From Blastocatellia bacterium AA13 (GTDB lineage Bacteria; Acidobacteriota; Blastocatellia; UBA7656): a DNA stretch of 64,000 nucleotides. The notes beneath the pieces are model-generated. The model ran no database searches and had not been told where the DNA came from. It was given only the letters and a program-made list of their open reading frames with translations. The position numbers were made by a program, and so were the translations under genes. The DNA lies in NCBI GenBank assembly GCA_003222245.1, contig QHVH01000047.1:20769-84768 (forward strand), read 5' to 3'. Position 1 is the stretch's first letter, and the number at the start of each line of letters is the position of its first letter. Positions 34,624 to 43,980 of the stretch are shown here, piece after piece.

Positions 34624-36210
34624 TCAATCATTGGTCCGCGGCGGTACGGTTGATGAGGCGGCGCGAAGCGGCTTGGCCTGAGCAAGGGCCGATCTGACCG
34701 CGCGCACGGCGTTTCCGCTTTTCACCAGGAAATAACTCGGATAGACACCCATCACCAGGGCCATCGCCACGAGCGGCGCCAGCGCCAGCTTCTCGCGTCC
34801 GCTAAGATCGCTCAATTTCAAGTTCTCCGGATTCGTGACCTCTCCGAAGACTACTCGCTGATACACCCAGAGCATATACACCGCCGAGAGAATCATTCCG
34901 GTTGCGGCGAATGATGTCAGCATCTTCGCGTGAGGAAGGTCCGCCGAAGTAAATGTTCCGATCAATATCAGGAATTCGCCCACGAACCCGTTCAACAGCG
35001 GAAGCGCTATCGAAGACAGAGTAACTATCAGAAACAGCGTCGAGTAGACGGGCATGATCCTGGCAAGTCCTCCAAACTCGCTTATGAGCCTCGTATGACG
35101 CCGGTCGTAAATCATTCCGACCACAACGAACAGCGCGCCCGTCGATACGCCGTGATTCAGCATTTGATAAAGAGCGCCCTGCATCCCCATCTCAGTAAAA
35201 GAGAAGATTCCAAGCACGACGAAGCCGAGGTGACTTACGGATGAATACGCCACAAGCTTCTTGAGATCGGGCTGGACCATCGCGACCAGCGCGCCGTAGA
35301 TTATTCCGATTACGGCCAGCGTTGCGATCAAGGGCGCATAGGCTCGCGCCGCATCCGGAAAGAGAGGCAGATTGAACCTCATCAAGCCATAGGCGCCCAT
35401 CTTCAAAAGCACGCCCGCAAGAATCACGGAACCGGCTGTGGGAGCCTCTACGTGAGCATCCGGCAGCCAGGTGTGAAACGGAAACAGCGGCACCTTTATG
35501 AGGAACGCGATTCCGAAAGCCCAGAACAGCCATCGCTGCGCGCTCATCGACAGAAATCCAAGGTCCTTCGCGTGCGCGGTGATTACGGCTATGTCGAACG
35601 TATAATTACCGGCCAGCGGCCCATGCAGCCGATCCATGAATTGTCCGTGAATAGAGTAGAGCGCGATGATTCCAGCCAGCATCAACAGCGATCCAAGCAC
35701 GGTGTAAATGACGAACTTCACCGCCGCGTATACTCTTCTCTCGCCGCCCCAGATCCCTATGAGGAGATACATCGGGACCAGCATCACTTCCCAGAAGAGA
35801 TAGAATAAGAAGAGATCCATCGCGATGAACACGCCGATCATCCCGGTCTCGAGCGCGAGTATCGCAATCAGGTATTCCCGCAGCCGGAACCTGATCGAAT
35901 TCCAGGACGAGATGAGAGCGAGCGGTACGAGAAAGGTAGTCAATAAAACAAGCCAAAGGCTGAGCCCGTCTACGCCGATGTGATATCGGACACCCAGATT
36001 GAAGGCGCTGATCCACTCGACATTTTGCTCGAACTGGAGTCCGCGTCCTGACTGGAATCCAATCGGCAACGCAAGCGATAACGCAAACGTCGCCAATGAA
36101 ATTATGAGAGCCGTCCAACGCAGAGTATTCTCGTTTGGCTTGACGACGAGCAAGAGAATAGCCCCGGCGAGCGGCAGCAGCGTAATGATTGTGAGCAGAT
36201 AGCTTTCCAT
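34624..36210 (-). CDS. nuoM: NADH-quinone oxidoreductase subunit M
   Basis: 528 residues, ~14 membrane helices. Key segments are LFYLFWEVMLVPMYLLIGIWG with the helix-5 Glu, the AAVKFVIYTVLGS Lys region and IKVPLFPFHTWLPDAH. It translocates protons in complex I. The 3' end carries a short Pro/Ser-rich tail that is longer than usual. It lies 17 bases after nuoL. Confidence 0.96.
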   Translation of the reverse strand: MESYLLTIITLLPLAGAILLLVVKPNENTLRWTALIISLATFALSLALPIGFQSGRGLQFEQNVEWISAFNLGVRYHIGVDGLSLWLVLLTTFLVPLALISSWNSIRFRLREYLIAILALETGMIGVFIAMDLFLFYLFWEVMLVPMYLLIGIWGGERRVYAAVKFVIYTVLGSLLMLAGIIALYSIHGQFMDRLHGPLAGNYTFDIAVITAHAKDLGFLSMSAQRWLFWAFGIAFLIKVPLFPFHTWLPDAHVEAPTAGSVILAGVLLKMGAYGLMRFNLPLFPDAARAYAPLIATLAVIGIIYGALVAMVQPDLKKLVAYSSVSHLGFVVLGIFSFTEMGMQGALYQMLNHGVSTGALFVVVGMIYDRRHTRLISEFGGLARIMPVYSTLFLIVTLSSIALPLLNGFVGEFLILIGTFTSADLPHAKMLTSFAATGMILSAVYMLWVYQRVVFGEVTNPENLKLSDLSGREKLALAPLVAMALVMGVYPSYFLVKSGNAVRAVRSALAQAKPLRAASSTVPPRTND

Positions 36211-36227
36211 TCAATTCAAGTCAGAAG

Positions 36228-38231
36228 TTACTTCGTCACGAAGTAGCCGATGATCAACAAGGCTCCAAGGACGACCATCGCAACATAAGCTCGCGCCAGT
36301 CCGCCTTGCATATATCTCAACCCTGTTCCGACTGCCGCCGCCAGCCGCGCCGCGCCGTTGACCGCTCCATCGATGATCCTGACGTCGACGAATTTCCAGA
36401 GCAGTCCCGTAGAGGCTGCTTTGATCGGCTGGATGACCGCTGCATCGTATGCCTCGTCGACTCTGTATTTCTCTTCAAGGATTTTGGGCGGCTCCCAGAG
36501 CGGTTTTGTTCTAAACCAGCGCCAACCGGCAAGGATGCCGAGGATTGCTATGACCGAAGATACTACAGTCAAAATCCATTCGAGGCTGTGGCCCGCTTCC
36601 ACGTCGTTACCCGCCGTTCTTACCGCCGCGTGTGTAGCTATAGCGGGCTCGAGCAAGCGTTCAAAGTAGTTGGGTATCCCGCCGCCCGACAGACCTTCGG
36701 GAATTCCAAGGTAGCCGACTACCACCGCCCCTATCGCGAGGATTATCAGCGGCACGGTCATCGCTCTCGACGATTCATGCGGCGTCGAATGGTCATGGCC
36801 GTGTGAATGGCCTGAACTCGATCGCCGTTCTCCAAAAAATGTCAGGACCATCAGCCGCGTCATATAAACTGCCGTCAGCAGCGCAGTGACCGCTCCGACA
36901 AACCAGAGAACGCGCGCCCACACCAAACCGAATTGCGTCGACGAATACACGTTAAAGAGAATCTCGTCTTTGCTGAAGAAACCTGAGAATAGCGGGACTC
37001 CGGATATTGCCAACCAACCGCATACCATCGTCCAAAACGTCACGGGCAAATACTTCTTCAGCCCTCCCATGTTTCGCATGTCCTGTTCGTGATGAAGCGC
37101 GACGATTACCGAGCCCGATCCGAGAAACAACAGAGCCTTGAAGAACGCGTGAGTAAAGACATGAAAAATGCCCGCGGTGAACGCGCCCACTCCGCAGGCG
37201 AGAAACATGTAGCCAAGCTGCGAGATCGTCGAGTAGGCAAGAACCTTCTTGATGTCCCACTGAGCCAGCCCGATCGTCGCCGCGAAGATCGCCGTCGCCG
37301 CCCCGACGACCGCGATTATCAACATCGCCGCCGGAGCGTGAATGAAGATGGAGCTGGCTCGCGACACCATGTACACGCCCGCGGTCACCATCGTAGCCGC
37401 GTGAATCAGGGCGCTCACGGGCGTAGGACCCGCCATTGCATCAGGCAGCCAGACAAACAGGGGTAGCTGCGCGCTCTTGCCGGTTGCGCCGATGAACATC
37501 AGCGCCGCGATCGTAGTCAGTCCGCCGCCGAAAATCGCCGCCGCGGTCAGCGATTCAAACGGCTGCTGCATCGCCCAGTTAAAAGCGCCTCCGATACCTC
37601 GCGCCGGATCGTCAAAATAGAAAATCGTACCCGCTTTCAAAAACAGCAGCATTACGCCAAGCGCGAATCCAAAATCGCCGATTCTGTTTACGATGAAAGC
37701 TTTCTTGGCTGCGTCCGCGGCGAATGTCTTATCGTAGTAGAAGCCGATTAATAAGTACGAGCAGAGGCCTACCCCTTCCCACCCGACGAACATCAGCAGG
37801 AAATTGTCCGCGAGCACGAGCACCAGCATCATGAACATGAAAAGATTCAGGTATGCGAAGAAGCGCCAGTAGCCTCGTTCACCTTTCATGTAGCCGGTCG
37901 CGAAGACGTGTATCAGGAATCCTACAAACGTGATGAACAGGATATAGATGCCCGACAGCGGATCGAGCAATAAGGCGGCATCCGTCCTGAAAGCGCCTAC
38001 GTTGATCCATGTAAACAGGTAGTCGTGGATCACGCGGCTTTCTTCGGGTAGAGGCAGCAGCCTCGCGAAGAACACGTAAAAAGACGCCGCGGCTGAGATG
38101 AAAACGGTCGCGCTCGCTACGAACCCGATGAGCCGTTCTCCGAGCCTTCCGCCGAACAGGCCCAGGAATATCGCACCGGCAAGCGGAGCCAGGACTATTA
38201 GTGTGAGAGCGTTCACCGGCTGCCTCTTCAC
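36228..38231 (-). CDS. nuoL: NADH-quinone oxidoreductase subunit L
   Basis: 667 residues with ~15-16 helices and the long lateral amphipathic helix expected at the C-terminus. Key segments are FVGWEGVGLCSYLLIGFYY, AAKKAFIVNRIGDFGF and LPLFVWLPDAMAGPTPVSALIHAATMV (in part). A His-rich loop (SGHSHGHDHSTPH, ~470) is present. It is the most distal proton channel of complex I. It lies 14 bases after nuoK. Confidence 0.96.
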   Translation of the reverse strand: MKRQPVNALTLIVLAPLAGAIFLGLFGGRLGERLIGFVASATVFISAAASFYVFFARLLPLPEESRVIHDYLFTWINVGAFRTDAALLLDPLSGIYILFITFVGFLIHVFATGYMKGERGYWRFFAYLNLFMFMMLVLVLADNFLLMFVGWEGVGLCSYLLIGFYYDKTFAADAAKKAFIVNRIGDFGFALGVMLLFLKAGTIFYFDDPARGIGGAFNWAMQQPFESLTAAAIFGGGLTTIAALMFIGATGKSAQLPLFVWLPDAMAGPTPVSALIHAATMVTAGVYMVSRASSIFIHAPAAMLIIAVVGAATAIFAATIGLAQWDIKKVLAYSTISQLGYMFLACGVGAFTAGIFHVFTHAFFKALLFLGSGSVIVALHHEQDMRNMGGLKKYLPVTFWTMVCGWLAISGVPLFSGFFSKDEILFNVYSSTQFGLVWARVLWFVGAVTALLTAVYMTRLMVLTFFGERRSSSGHSHGHDHSTPHESSRAMTVPLIILAIGAVVVGYLGIPEGLSGGGIPNYFERLLEPAIATHAAVRTAGNDVEAGHSLEWILTVVSSVIAILGILAGWRWFRTKPLWEPPKILEEKYRVDEAYDAAVIQPIKAASTGLLWKFVDVRIIDGAVNGAARLAAAVGTGLRYMQGGLARAYVAMVVLGALLIIGYFVTK

Positions 38232-38245
38232 GCCGACGACGAAGC

Positions 38246-38557
38246 TCAGAGCTTCATCGTATCGGCGTCATCCACGTTGAGAGATTCTCTTGTTCGAAAA
38301 ATCGAAATGATGATCGCGAGCCCGACCGCGGCTTCGGCCGCCGCCACGGTCATCACTATGAAGACGAACAACTGTCCGCCTATGTCTCCAAAGAACCCCG
38401 ATAGAGCCACCAGAGCCAGGTTCGCGCCGTTAAGCATCAACTCGATGCACAGAAATATCGCGATTACGTTTCGCTTAACAATCACTCCGACGGCGCCGAT
38501 AGTGAACAGCGCCGCCGACAGAATCAGGTACCAGGATAGCGGAACCATCGCGTCCAA
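38246..38557 (-). CDS. nuoK: NADH-quinone oxidoreductase subunit K
   Basis: 103 residues with three membrane helices. The two buried Glu of the proton path appear in [13 protein letters not shown] and [12 protein letters not shown]. Normal size and position between J and L. Start ATG at 38557; 23 bases after nuoJ. Confidence 0.96.
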   Translation of the reverse strand: MDAMVPLSWYLILSAALFTIGAVGVIVKRNVIAIFLCIELMLNGANLALVALSGFFGDIGGQLFVFIVMTVAAAEAAVGLAIIISIFRTRESLNVDDADTMKL

Positions 38558-38580
38558 TTCTCCTAACGTTACGGCTTCTT

Positions 38581-39087
38581 CTAGCTCTCCTCGCGGCGGG
38601 CGAGCACGATGGCTCCAATTATCGCCATGAGAATGAGAACCGAGGTCGCTTCGAACGGAAGCAGATACTGCGTGAATAGATTAGTGCCGATGCTCCAGGT
38701 CGTGCCGATCGCGTGCTCGGCCTCGCCTTGAGCGGGAAGCGTGATATTTCTTATTTCGCGAAAAACGTAAAGAGCTTCCCCGATCAGAACCGCGGCGAAC
38801 GGAATCGCAAGATAGCGAAGCCATTGCTGCTTTTCGATCTCCGGATGGTCCTCCGGAGTGTTGAGCAGCATGATGACGAACACAAACAGCACCATTATCG
38901 CGCCGGCGTATACGATGATCTGCATCGCCGCGATGAACTGCGCGTGCAGAGTCACATAAAGCGCGGACAGCGATGCGAGCGTTCCGATCAAGGAAAGCGC
39001 GCTATAAAGCGGGTTGCGCTGCGCGATCAGATTGAGGGCGCTTCCGACCGCGACTATAGCGAATATGATGAAGACGGCCTTTTCCAT
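38581..39087 (-). CDS. nuoJ: NADH-quinone oxidoreductase subunit J
   Basis: 168 residues from ATG 39087 ([19 protein letters not shown]); extension to 39306 would overlap nuoH. Five hydrophobic helices with the conserved [15 protein letters not shown] [14 protein letters not shown] and [20 protein letters not shown]. It begins 5 bases after nuoH. In most operons nuoI sits between H and J; here it does not. Confidence 0.95.
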   Translation of the reverse strand: MEKAVFIIFAIVAVGSALNLIAQRNPLYSALSLIGTLASLSALYVTLHAQFIAAMQIIVYAGAIMVLFVFVIMLLNTPEDHPEIEKQQWLRYLAIPFAAVLIGEALYVFREIRNITLPAQGEAEHAIGTTWSIGTNLFTQYLLPFEATSVLILMAIIGAIVLARREES

Positions 39088-39092
39088 CGCTC

Positions 39093-40112
39093 TCAGTTCA
39101 CCAATAGCAACACCGTCGAGGTGACCACGACGTTTGCGATGGCAGTCGGCAGCAGGAATTTCCAGCCGAGCCGCATAAGCTGATCGTATCGAAAACGCGG
39201 AAACGTAAACCGTATCCACATAAACAGGAAGATGAGCAAAAATACCTTGATCACGAAATAGACGATGCTCAGCCACGGATAGCTGTTTACACCGGGACCC
39301 GTCCATCCGCCGAAAAACAAAGTCGTCGCCAGCGAGCAGGAGGTGATCAGGTTCAGGTACTCAGACATGAAAAACATCGCGAATTTCATCGACGAGTACT
39401 CGGTAAAGTATCCGGCTACAAGCTCGGCTTCCGCTTCAGGGAGGTCAAAGGGCACACGGTTGGTTTCAGCGAGCGCTGCAAGGAAGAAGATAACGAATGC
39501 AACAGGCTGCAGGAAGATATTCCACTTCGGCAAAAAGCCGAACCAGTAACCTCGTTGAGCCTCAACTATATTGACCAGATCAAGCGAGCCCGTCAGTACA
39601 AGCACTCCTATGATCGCCATTCCAAGCGCAAGCTCATAGCTTATCAACTGGGCGCTTGCTCGAAGCCCCCCCATTAACGAGTACTTGTTATTGGAGGACC
39701 AGCCTGCAAGCACGATGCCGTAGACGCTTAAAGACGTGAGTCCGAGCACGTAAAGCAATGCAACGTTGATTCTGGTGACGTGCAGGGCTATCTGTTTACC
39801 GAACAGAACGACCTCGCTTCCGTAAGGAATGACGATGAAGGTCATCAAGGCCGGTATTATGGCTGCCGCGGGAGCGACTATGTATAAGAGCTTATTCGCC
39901 TTGAGCGGAACGATATCTTCTTTAAAGATGAACTTGAGGCCGTCGGCGAGCGGCTGTAGTAGGCCCAGTGGACCTACGCGATTGGGTCCAACGCGAATCT
40001 GTATCCATCCGGCGACGCGCCTCTCCATATAACTCAGATAGGCTACCGCGGTCAGGAGAATAGCGAATACAACTGCTATCTTGATGAGCCATTCTAGTAG
40101 GAGACCAGTCAT
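39093..40112 (-). CDS. nuoH: NADH-quinone oxidoreductase subunit H
   Basis: 339 residues, eight membrane helices. The quinone-site motifs are intact: YMERRVAGWIQIRVGPNRVG (in part), GLKFIFKEDIVP and NRVPFDLPEAEAELV. It connects the membrane arm to the quinone chamber at the base of the peripheral arm. It lies 31 bases after nuoA. The genes encoding its peripheral partners NuoB, C, D and I are not in the window. Confidence 0.96.
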   Translation of the reverse strand: MTGLLLEWLIKIAVVFAILLTAVAYLSYMERRVAGWIQIRVGPNRVGPLGLLQPLADGLKFIFKEDIVPLKANKLLYIVAPAAAIIPALMTFIVIPYGSEVVLFGKQIALHVTRINVALLYVLGLTSLSVYGIVLAGWSSNNKYSLMGGLRASAQLISYELALGMAIIGVLVLTGSLDLVNIVEAQRGYWFGFLPKWNIFLQPVAFVIFFLAALAETNRVPFDLPEAEAELVAGYFTEYSSMKFAMFFMSEYLNLITSCSLATTLFFGGWTGPGVNSYPWLSIVYFVIKVFLLIFLFMWIRFTFPRFRYDQLMRLGWKFLLPTAIANVVVTSTVLLLVN

Positions 40113-40143
40113 ATTGAGTCAGGATTGGGGAGCATAATCCGCT

Positions 40144-40542
40144 TCAGCGGTTCCACTCCAGGACACCTTTTCGCCAGACGTAGAACAGGCCAACGAACAG
40201 AACGACCATAAAGAGCATCATCTCGCCGTAGAAAATAAATCTCAGGTGCCTGAGCGAGGGATCGCGCAGTACACCTGGGAAAACTACGGCCCATGGAATA
40301 AGGAACACGGCTTCAATGTCGAATAGAAGAAATATCATCGCTACAAGATAAAACTTCACCGACTGCCTCTCCCTTGCGGCGCCTACCGGCTCGACGCCGC
40401 ACTCATAGGGCATAAGCTTTACGGAGGTGGGGCGGTTTCGCCCCGCCAGCCTCGATAAGACAATGGCAGCCGAAGCGAAAATGATCGCAAGAAGAAAGAT
40501 GATTAGTATGGGAATGTAGTTCGCGATTCCGGATTGATCCAT
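40144..40542 (-). CDS. nuoA: NADH-quinone oxidoreductase subunit A
   Basis: 132 residues, three helices. Diagnostic blocks are MPYECGVEP with the Cys of the quinone-site loop and FLLFDIEAVFLIPWA. First gene of the cluster; preceded by a strong promoter. Normal operons continue with nuoB, C, D, E, F, G and I, all absent here; nuoH follows directly. Confidence 0.96.
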   Translation of the reverse strand: MDQSGIANYIPILIIFLLAIIFASAAIVLSRLAGRNRPTSVKLMPYECGVEPVGAARERQSVKFYLVAMIFLLFDIEAVFLIPWAVVFPGVLRDPSLRHLRFIFYGEMMLFMVVLFVGLFYVWRKGVLEWNR

Positions 40543-40607
40543 CTGGCGAAGGTCTCCACGGCGCGCGGCGGCTTACATGATGAACCGCCATCTTCAAAGT
40601 AAGGGGC

Positions 40608-40637
40608 ATCTTAGTTCATCGCGAAAATTCGTGTCAA
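40608..40637 (-). promoter_or_regulatory. sigma-70 type promoter of the nuoAHJKLMN operon
   Basis: On the minus strand TTGACA (40637-40632), an 18-base spacer and TAAGAT (40613-40608). Transcription would start near 40601, about 59 bases before the nuoA ATG. No other promoter this strong is visible before nuoN. Confidence 0.6.
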
Positions 40638-40770
40638 GGAAGTGCTCTTTCTTTCGTCTGTTCCCGACGATCGACCACAGAGTACTAAAAAGTATTGCTC
40701 GCGCAGGGTCGATTTAGTAGCATCTGGACCCGCGTTCCCCCTTATCAACCGTCGATCAGGATACTTTCTA

Positions 40771-41142
40771 ATGTCTTCAATTTGTGACTATTGCCACGGA
40801 GCCAACATTGATGCAGCGACTAGCTGCGAGCACTGCGGGGCGCCGGTTTTGGCGGCTGCGGAGCCGGCGGATTTCAGGCACTGTCCTTATTGCAGCCGGA
40901 CATTGCTTGCGCTCGGCAGTCCGGCTTGTAGCTATTGCGGGCGGCGTCTGCCGGATTCATTTCTGAAGGCGCGGGACGAGGACTTTCATCGCGTGGAAAA
41001 GATCTCCGGACAGGTCGTGACGGACCGAAACGAGAAAGAAACGCTCGCCGTTTTTGCGGGACAGACCATTCTGCGCCGCAGTGAGAGGAGCGACAGCCCT
41101 GTTTCCGATCTGATCAACATCGTGTCGGATCTTCTTACCTGA
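40771..41142 (+). CDS. double zinc-ribbon protein
   Basis: 123 residues from ATG 40771 (MSSICDYCHG). Four CxxC pairs form two ribbons: CDYC...CEHC and CPYC...CSYC, in residues 5-75. The C-terminal half is hydrophilic with KISGQVVTDRNEKETLAVF and no membrane helix. Such ribbons bind zinc and usually contact nucleic acid or proteins. It is divergent from nuoA; the 228-base gap holds both promoters. Function unknown. Confidence 0.65.
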   Translation: MSSICDYCHGANIDAATSCEHCGAPVLAAAEPADFRHCPYCSRTLLALGSPACSYCGRRLPDSFLKARDEDFHRVEKISGQVVTDRNEKETLAVFAGQTILRRSERSDSPVSDLINIVSDLLT

Positions 41143-41204
41143 TCAGTAGTGATAGCACGTAACGTAAGAGGGCGCGTGTTCCCCGCAGAGCACATAACGC
41201 GAAG

Positions 41205-41230
41205 AGGGGCAGCCACAGATGGCCGCCCCT
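41205..41230. terminator. bidirectional hairpin between convergent genes
   Basis: AGGGGC-A-GCC / GGC-C-GCCCCT encloses a 6-base loop. It lies between the stops of the zinc-ribbon gene (41142) and the M23 peptidase (41283). The T-content behind it on either strand is low, so termination would be partial. Confidence 0.45.
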
Positions 41231-41282
41231 ACATTATTCTTTCAAGCTTCGCTGAAACTATTCTCAACTTATCCGAAGAGCG

Positions 41283-42134
41283 CTATTGCTGGCGTGCGTA
41301 TTTCGACGGATCGATCGGCTGATCGTTGAGTCTTATCTCGTAGTGCACGTGGGGACCGGTTGATCGTCCCGTGCTTCCCGCGTAGCCGATCTGCTCTCCT
41401 CGCTTAATTCGCTGGCCGGGCTCTACCGTAATTCTCGAAAGATGGCCGTAGCGGGTTGTGACGCCGTTGCTATGAAAGACCGCTACAAGATTGCCATATC
41501 CGGAGTATGGAGCCGCCCATACGACCAGGCCGTCCGCGGTCGCGCCCACAGGAGTTCCGAAGTCGACCGCCAGGTCAATGCCGTCGTGGAATTCGTGCGA
41601 TCCACCGCCCATCGGATTGCGTCTCATTCCGAAGCCGTCCGTTATATAGCCTTGAACCGGGAATCCGGAAGGTATCGAAGTTAACCTGAGGTGGTCCGCC
41701 CGAAGCCGATCTCCTATTAGCCTCACTTGCTGCTCCAGACTGTCGGCTGCCTTATCGAGCGCCGTTACCGTCTCCGGCCCGCCCGATCCAACCTTCTGAT
41801 CCGTTTCGTTGACTTGTTCCATGTTGGCCTGTCTGGCCAGATCTTTTGACATGTCCTCGATAAACGAGATTTGCCCCTTCAACTTCGCGTATGAGTTCTT
41901 ATAGACGTCGTTATCGCGCTTGAGCTTCTCGTTTTCGGTTTTGGCGGACTGATACTTGATATTGATCGACTCCACGTTCATCAAACGCACCGCTCCATAA
42001 ATGGCCCCCGCTAGGCCGAGCAACACGACGATTGCTCCCGCTTTCACGAAGGATCGCGGAACACTGAGCTTTTTCATTCTGGAGGTTGAAGTTGGTGCGA
42101 AGAGGAACGTATACAGACGCTTATCCCTCGACAT
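41283..42134 (-). CDS. M23 family metallopeptidase with coiled coil
   Basis: 283 residues. One membrane helix (residues ~27-50), a coiled coil (~55-145), and a C-terminal LytM domain with the zinc ligands HEFHDGIDLAVDFGTPV and HVHYEIRLN plus VTTRYGHLS. It should face the periplasm and cut or scaffold peptidoglycan; similar proteins help cell division or shape. All metal ligands (H...D, HxH) are present, so it is probably active. AAGGAG is 9 bases before the ATG. It stands alone. Confidence 0.9.
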   Translation of the reverse strand: MSRDKRLYTFLFAPTSTSRMKKLSVPRSFVKAGAIVVLLGLAGAIYGAVRLMNVESINIKYQSAKTENEKLKRDNDVYKNSYAKLKGQISFIEDMSKDLARQANMEQVNETDQKVGSGGPETVTALDKAADSLEQQVRLIGDRLRADHLRLTSIPSGFPVQGYITDGFGMRRNPMGGGSHEFHDGIDLAVDFGTPVGATADGLVVWAAPYSGYGNLVAVFHSNGVTTRYGHLSRITVEPGQRIKRGEQIGYAGSTGRSTGPHVHYEIRLNDQPIDPSKYARQQ

Positions 42135-42448
42135 TCGGCTTGCTCCTTGGCTCTGATATCAGAGTATGGGGATGTCGCGAAAGTCCCACGGCAACACCCT
42201 GAGAACTGCCCACACAGCTCGCTGCAAACTTCTTAGACTTGCTTAGAGTTCTACCCAGATTCTTGTTTTAACAGAAGATTGGCTGTTCTTGCTCAACGGA
42301 AGCGGCAGGCTATCATAGGGGATTTCAAAAGGCAATAGTTCACAGGCAGCGAATTGGCGGCGAATGAGATTTAAAGAAAATTTGCAACAAATATGTAGTC
42401 GCAGTCACAGGGAGGATGCCGGGCGGCCTCCTCCCCCGCCGGGTGTCA
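42135..42448. other. intergenic region, no gene seen
   Basis: 314 bases between two minus-strand genes. The left part is the leader of the M23 gene. Near 42408-42450 a GC-rich imperfect hairpin (CCGGGCGG...CCGCCGGG with flanking GGGAGG) could terminate the 42449 gene. No ORF or RNA gene is seen. Confidence 0.5.
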
Positions 42449-42649
42449 TCATAGCTGTTCGGCTTGATTTGGAAATAACAGCTTGTAGAGAGCCCAGGCT
42501 ATGAGCGTCACAATGCCTACGATTATGGCGAGCCATACCAGTTTCACGGCCAGCCCCACCAGAAATAGCAGCAATCCAAGGAGTTTGATTGCTACAACAA
42601 ACGCCAGGATCGATCCCACGACACCCAGGAAAAACTTAATCACGTGCAT
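42449..42649 (-). CDS. small hydrophobic membrane protein
   Basis: 66 residues from ATG 42649, chosen because GGAGG is 10 bases upstream (GTG 42658 is too close to it). Almost wholly hydrophobic, with two helices (about residues 4-24 and 28-58). No family is recognised. It lies 60 bases after the next membrane-protein gene on the same strand. Confidence 0.6.
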   Translation of the reverse strand: MHVIKFFLGVVGSILAFVVAIKLLGLLLFLVGLAVKLVWLAIIVGIVTLIAWALYKLLFPNQAEQL

Positions 42650-42708
42650 GACTTTCACTCCTCCAGACCGTCGGTTTTTCTTAGCGACTCAATCAATTAA
42701 TACGATAT

Positions 42709-43239
42709 TCACATACGCAAGTTCGCAGCGGCGGCCGCCCTCGGTCCGATTGTCTGAAGTATATGGACCGCCGATATTCTTATAAGCCGACCTGCGACTC
42801 GATTGGCGATTACCCCGGTGGTGATTATGAATATGACGATGATTACGCGCAACGGTGAAAAGACCCTGGGCGGCCGGAGATCCGTCCGCGTGTCGGAATA
42901 GAATGTTATCAGCTCGATGCCGCCATATAATAAAAGAAGCGTCGGCCAATACCGGCCATAGAGCTCGACGATGCTCATCCCCTCATTAGCCCGCGCGGCA
43001 AGAATGACTGCGCCTATCAGGATCAGCAGCATACCGCCAAGAGGCTTGGACGGCCGTCGCCATCCGGCAAAGCCGATTATGCGAATCACTCCGGCGAGAA
43101 GCAGAAAGAAGGGCCAGAATTGCGCGAGCCATGAGGCTACGGAGCCGCTGCTCTTGATGCCAACGAACAGGAGACCGGCCGCAATCAGCATCAATCCGAT
43201 TGACAGCCAGAATGTTCCTGATACGCGCTTTGAAGCCAA
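42709..43239 (-). CDS. membrane protein with LiaI/LiaF-like helices
   Basis: 176 residues. Two repeated helix pairs: FWLSIGLMLIAAGLLFVGI...WPFFLLLAGVIRI and PLGGMLLILIGAVILA...YWPTLLLLYGGIELI, the DUF5668-like 'LiaF transmembrane' pattern, then one more helix (VIIVIFIITTGVI). Homologues are tied to envelope stress. It starts 7 bases after the zinc-finger membrane gene; co-transcription is likely. Confidence 0.7.
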   Translation of the reverse strand: MASKRVSGTFWLSIGLMLIAAGLLFVGIKSSGSVASWLAQFWPFFLLLAGVIRIIGFAGWRRPSKPLGGMLLILIGAVILAARANEGMSIVELYGRYWPTLLLLYGGIELITFYSDTRTDLRPPRVFSPLRVIIVIFIITTGVIANRVAGRLIRISAVHILQTIGPRAAAAANLRM

Positions 43240-43246
43240 TCCCCTT

Positions 43247-43975
43247 TTACCTCATGAAGTCGGAACGGTCCGCTACGTAGCGCCCGCTATCCGACGACCG
43301 GCGCTCGCCGCCGCTCTTGGAAAAATAGACAACCGACGACGGCTTCGCATAGTCGGCGCTGCTTCCGCCGTTCGAGCGTTTCAGATAAGAAACAATGAGA
43401 TAACCGCCGAGGAAAATCAGCGCGACCGGCGCGAGCTTGAGAAGTGAAATTCCCAATGCAAATGGATGAACAATCTGCACGAAGAGAGCGAGGCCGGCGA
43501 TCACCAATAGGATTCCGAGCAACGGAACGCGCTTGATTAACGAACGACGAAATCGTTCGTCGAGAGCTACTGGATCTTCCCCATTGGCAATCATGTTCGC
43601 CGTTCGATAAGCGTCGATTATCGTGTACATGTAGAACGCGAAGCCGGCCAAGGCGAAGAAGCCCGCCATTTCGTGTATTGAAGAGAGCCGGAACAAGCCC
43701 ATCGTAACCACGAAGTGCACGATGGCCCTTACATTCTGGCGGTTGTAGACGGCGCCCATTCCGGGAATAAGCGCGCATAGAGCAGCAATTCCCGCCCTGG
43801 CCTTTGATCCTTCGTGCGCCGAACCTGTTCTGGAAAGGCTCTCGATTCCGGTGACGATGCAATCCTGACAGTACGGATAGCCTTTTATACGATGATCGCA
43901 ATAAGTGCACAACGCTCTCGAGCAACTGGCGCACTTCACTCGAGCGCTATTAGAAGGATGATAAGTGCAGTACAT
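43247..43975 (-). CDS. B-box type zinc-finger membrane protein
   Basis: 242 residues from ATG 43975. A compact N-terminal Cys/His finger (CTYHPSNSARVKCASCSRALC...CDHR...YCQDC, residues 3-40) precedes a membrane part with five to six helices (about 60-195) and a polar Ser/Arg tail. Such fingers with DUF-type membrane domains are common in Acidobacteriota; function unknown. The ATG lies inside the last bases of the anti-sigma gene (stop ends at 43981), so translation is probably coupled. It may be part of the envelope-stress unit controlled by the sigma factor upstream. Confidence 0.72.
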   Translation of the reverse strand: MYCTYHPSNSARVKCASCSRALCTYCDHRIKGYPYCQDCIVTGIESLSRTGSAHEGSKARAGIAALCALIPGMGAVYNRQNVRAIVHFVVTMGLFRLSSIHEMAGFFALAGFAFYMYTIIDAYRTANMIANGEDPVALDERFRRSLIKRVPLLGILLVIAGLALFVQIVHPFALGISLLKLAPVALIFLGGYLIVSYLKRSNGGSSADYAKPSSVVYFSKSGGERRSSDSGRYVADRSDFMR

Positions 43976-43980
43976 ACTCT

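Noticed and set aside
41143..41282. small RNA gene
   Set aside because: Only a terminator-like hairpin is seen, no promoter or known RNA family.
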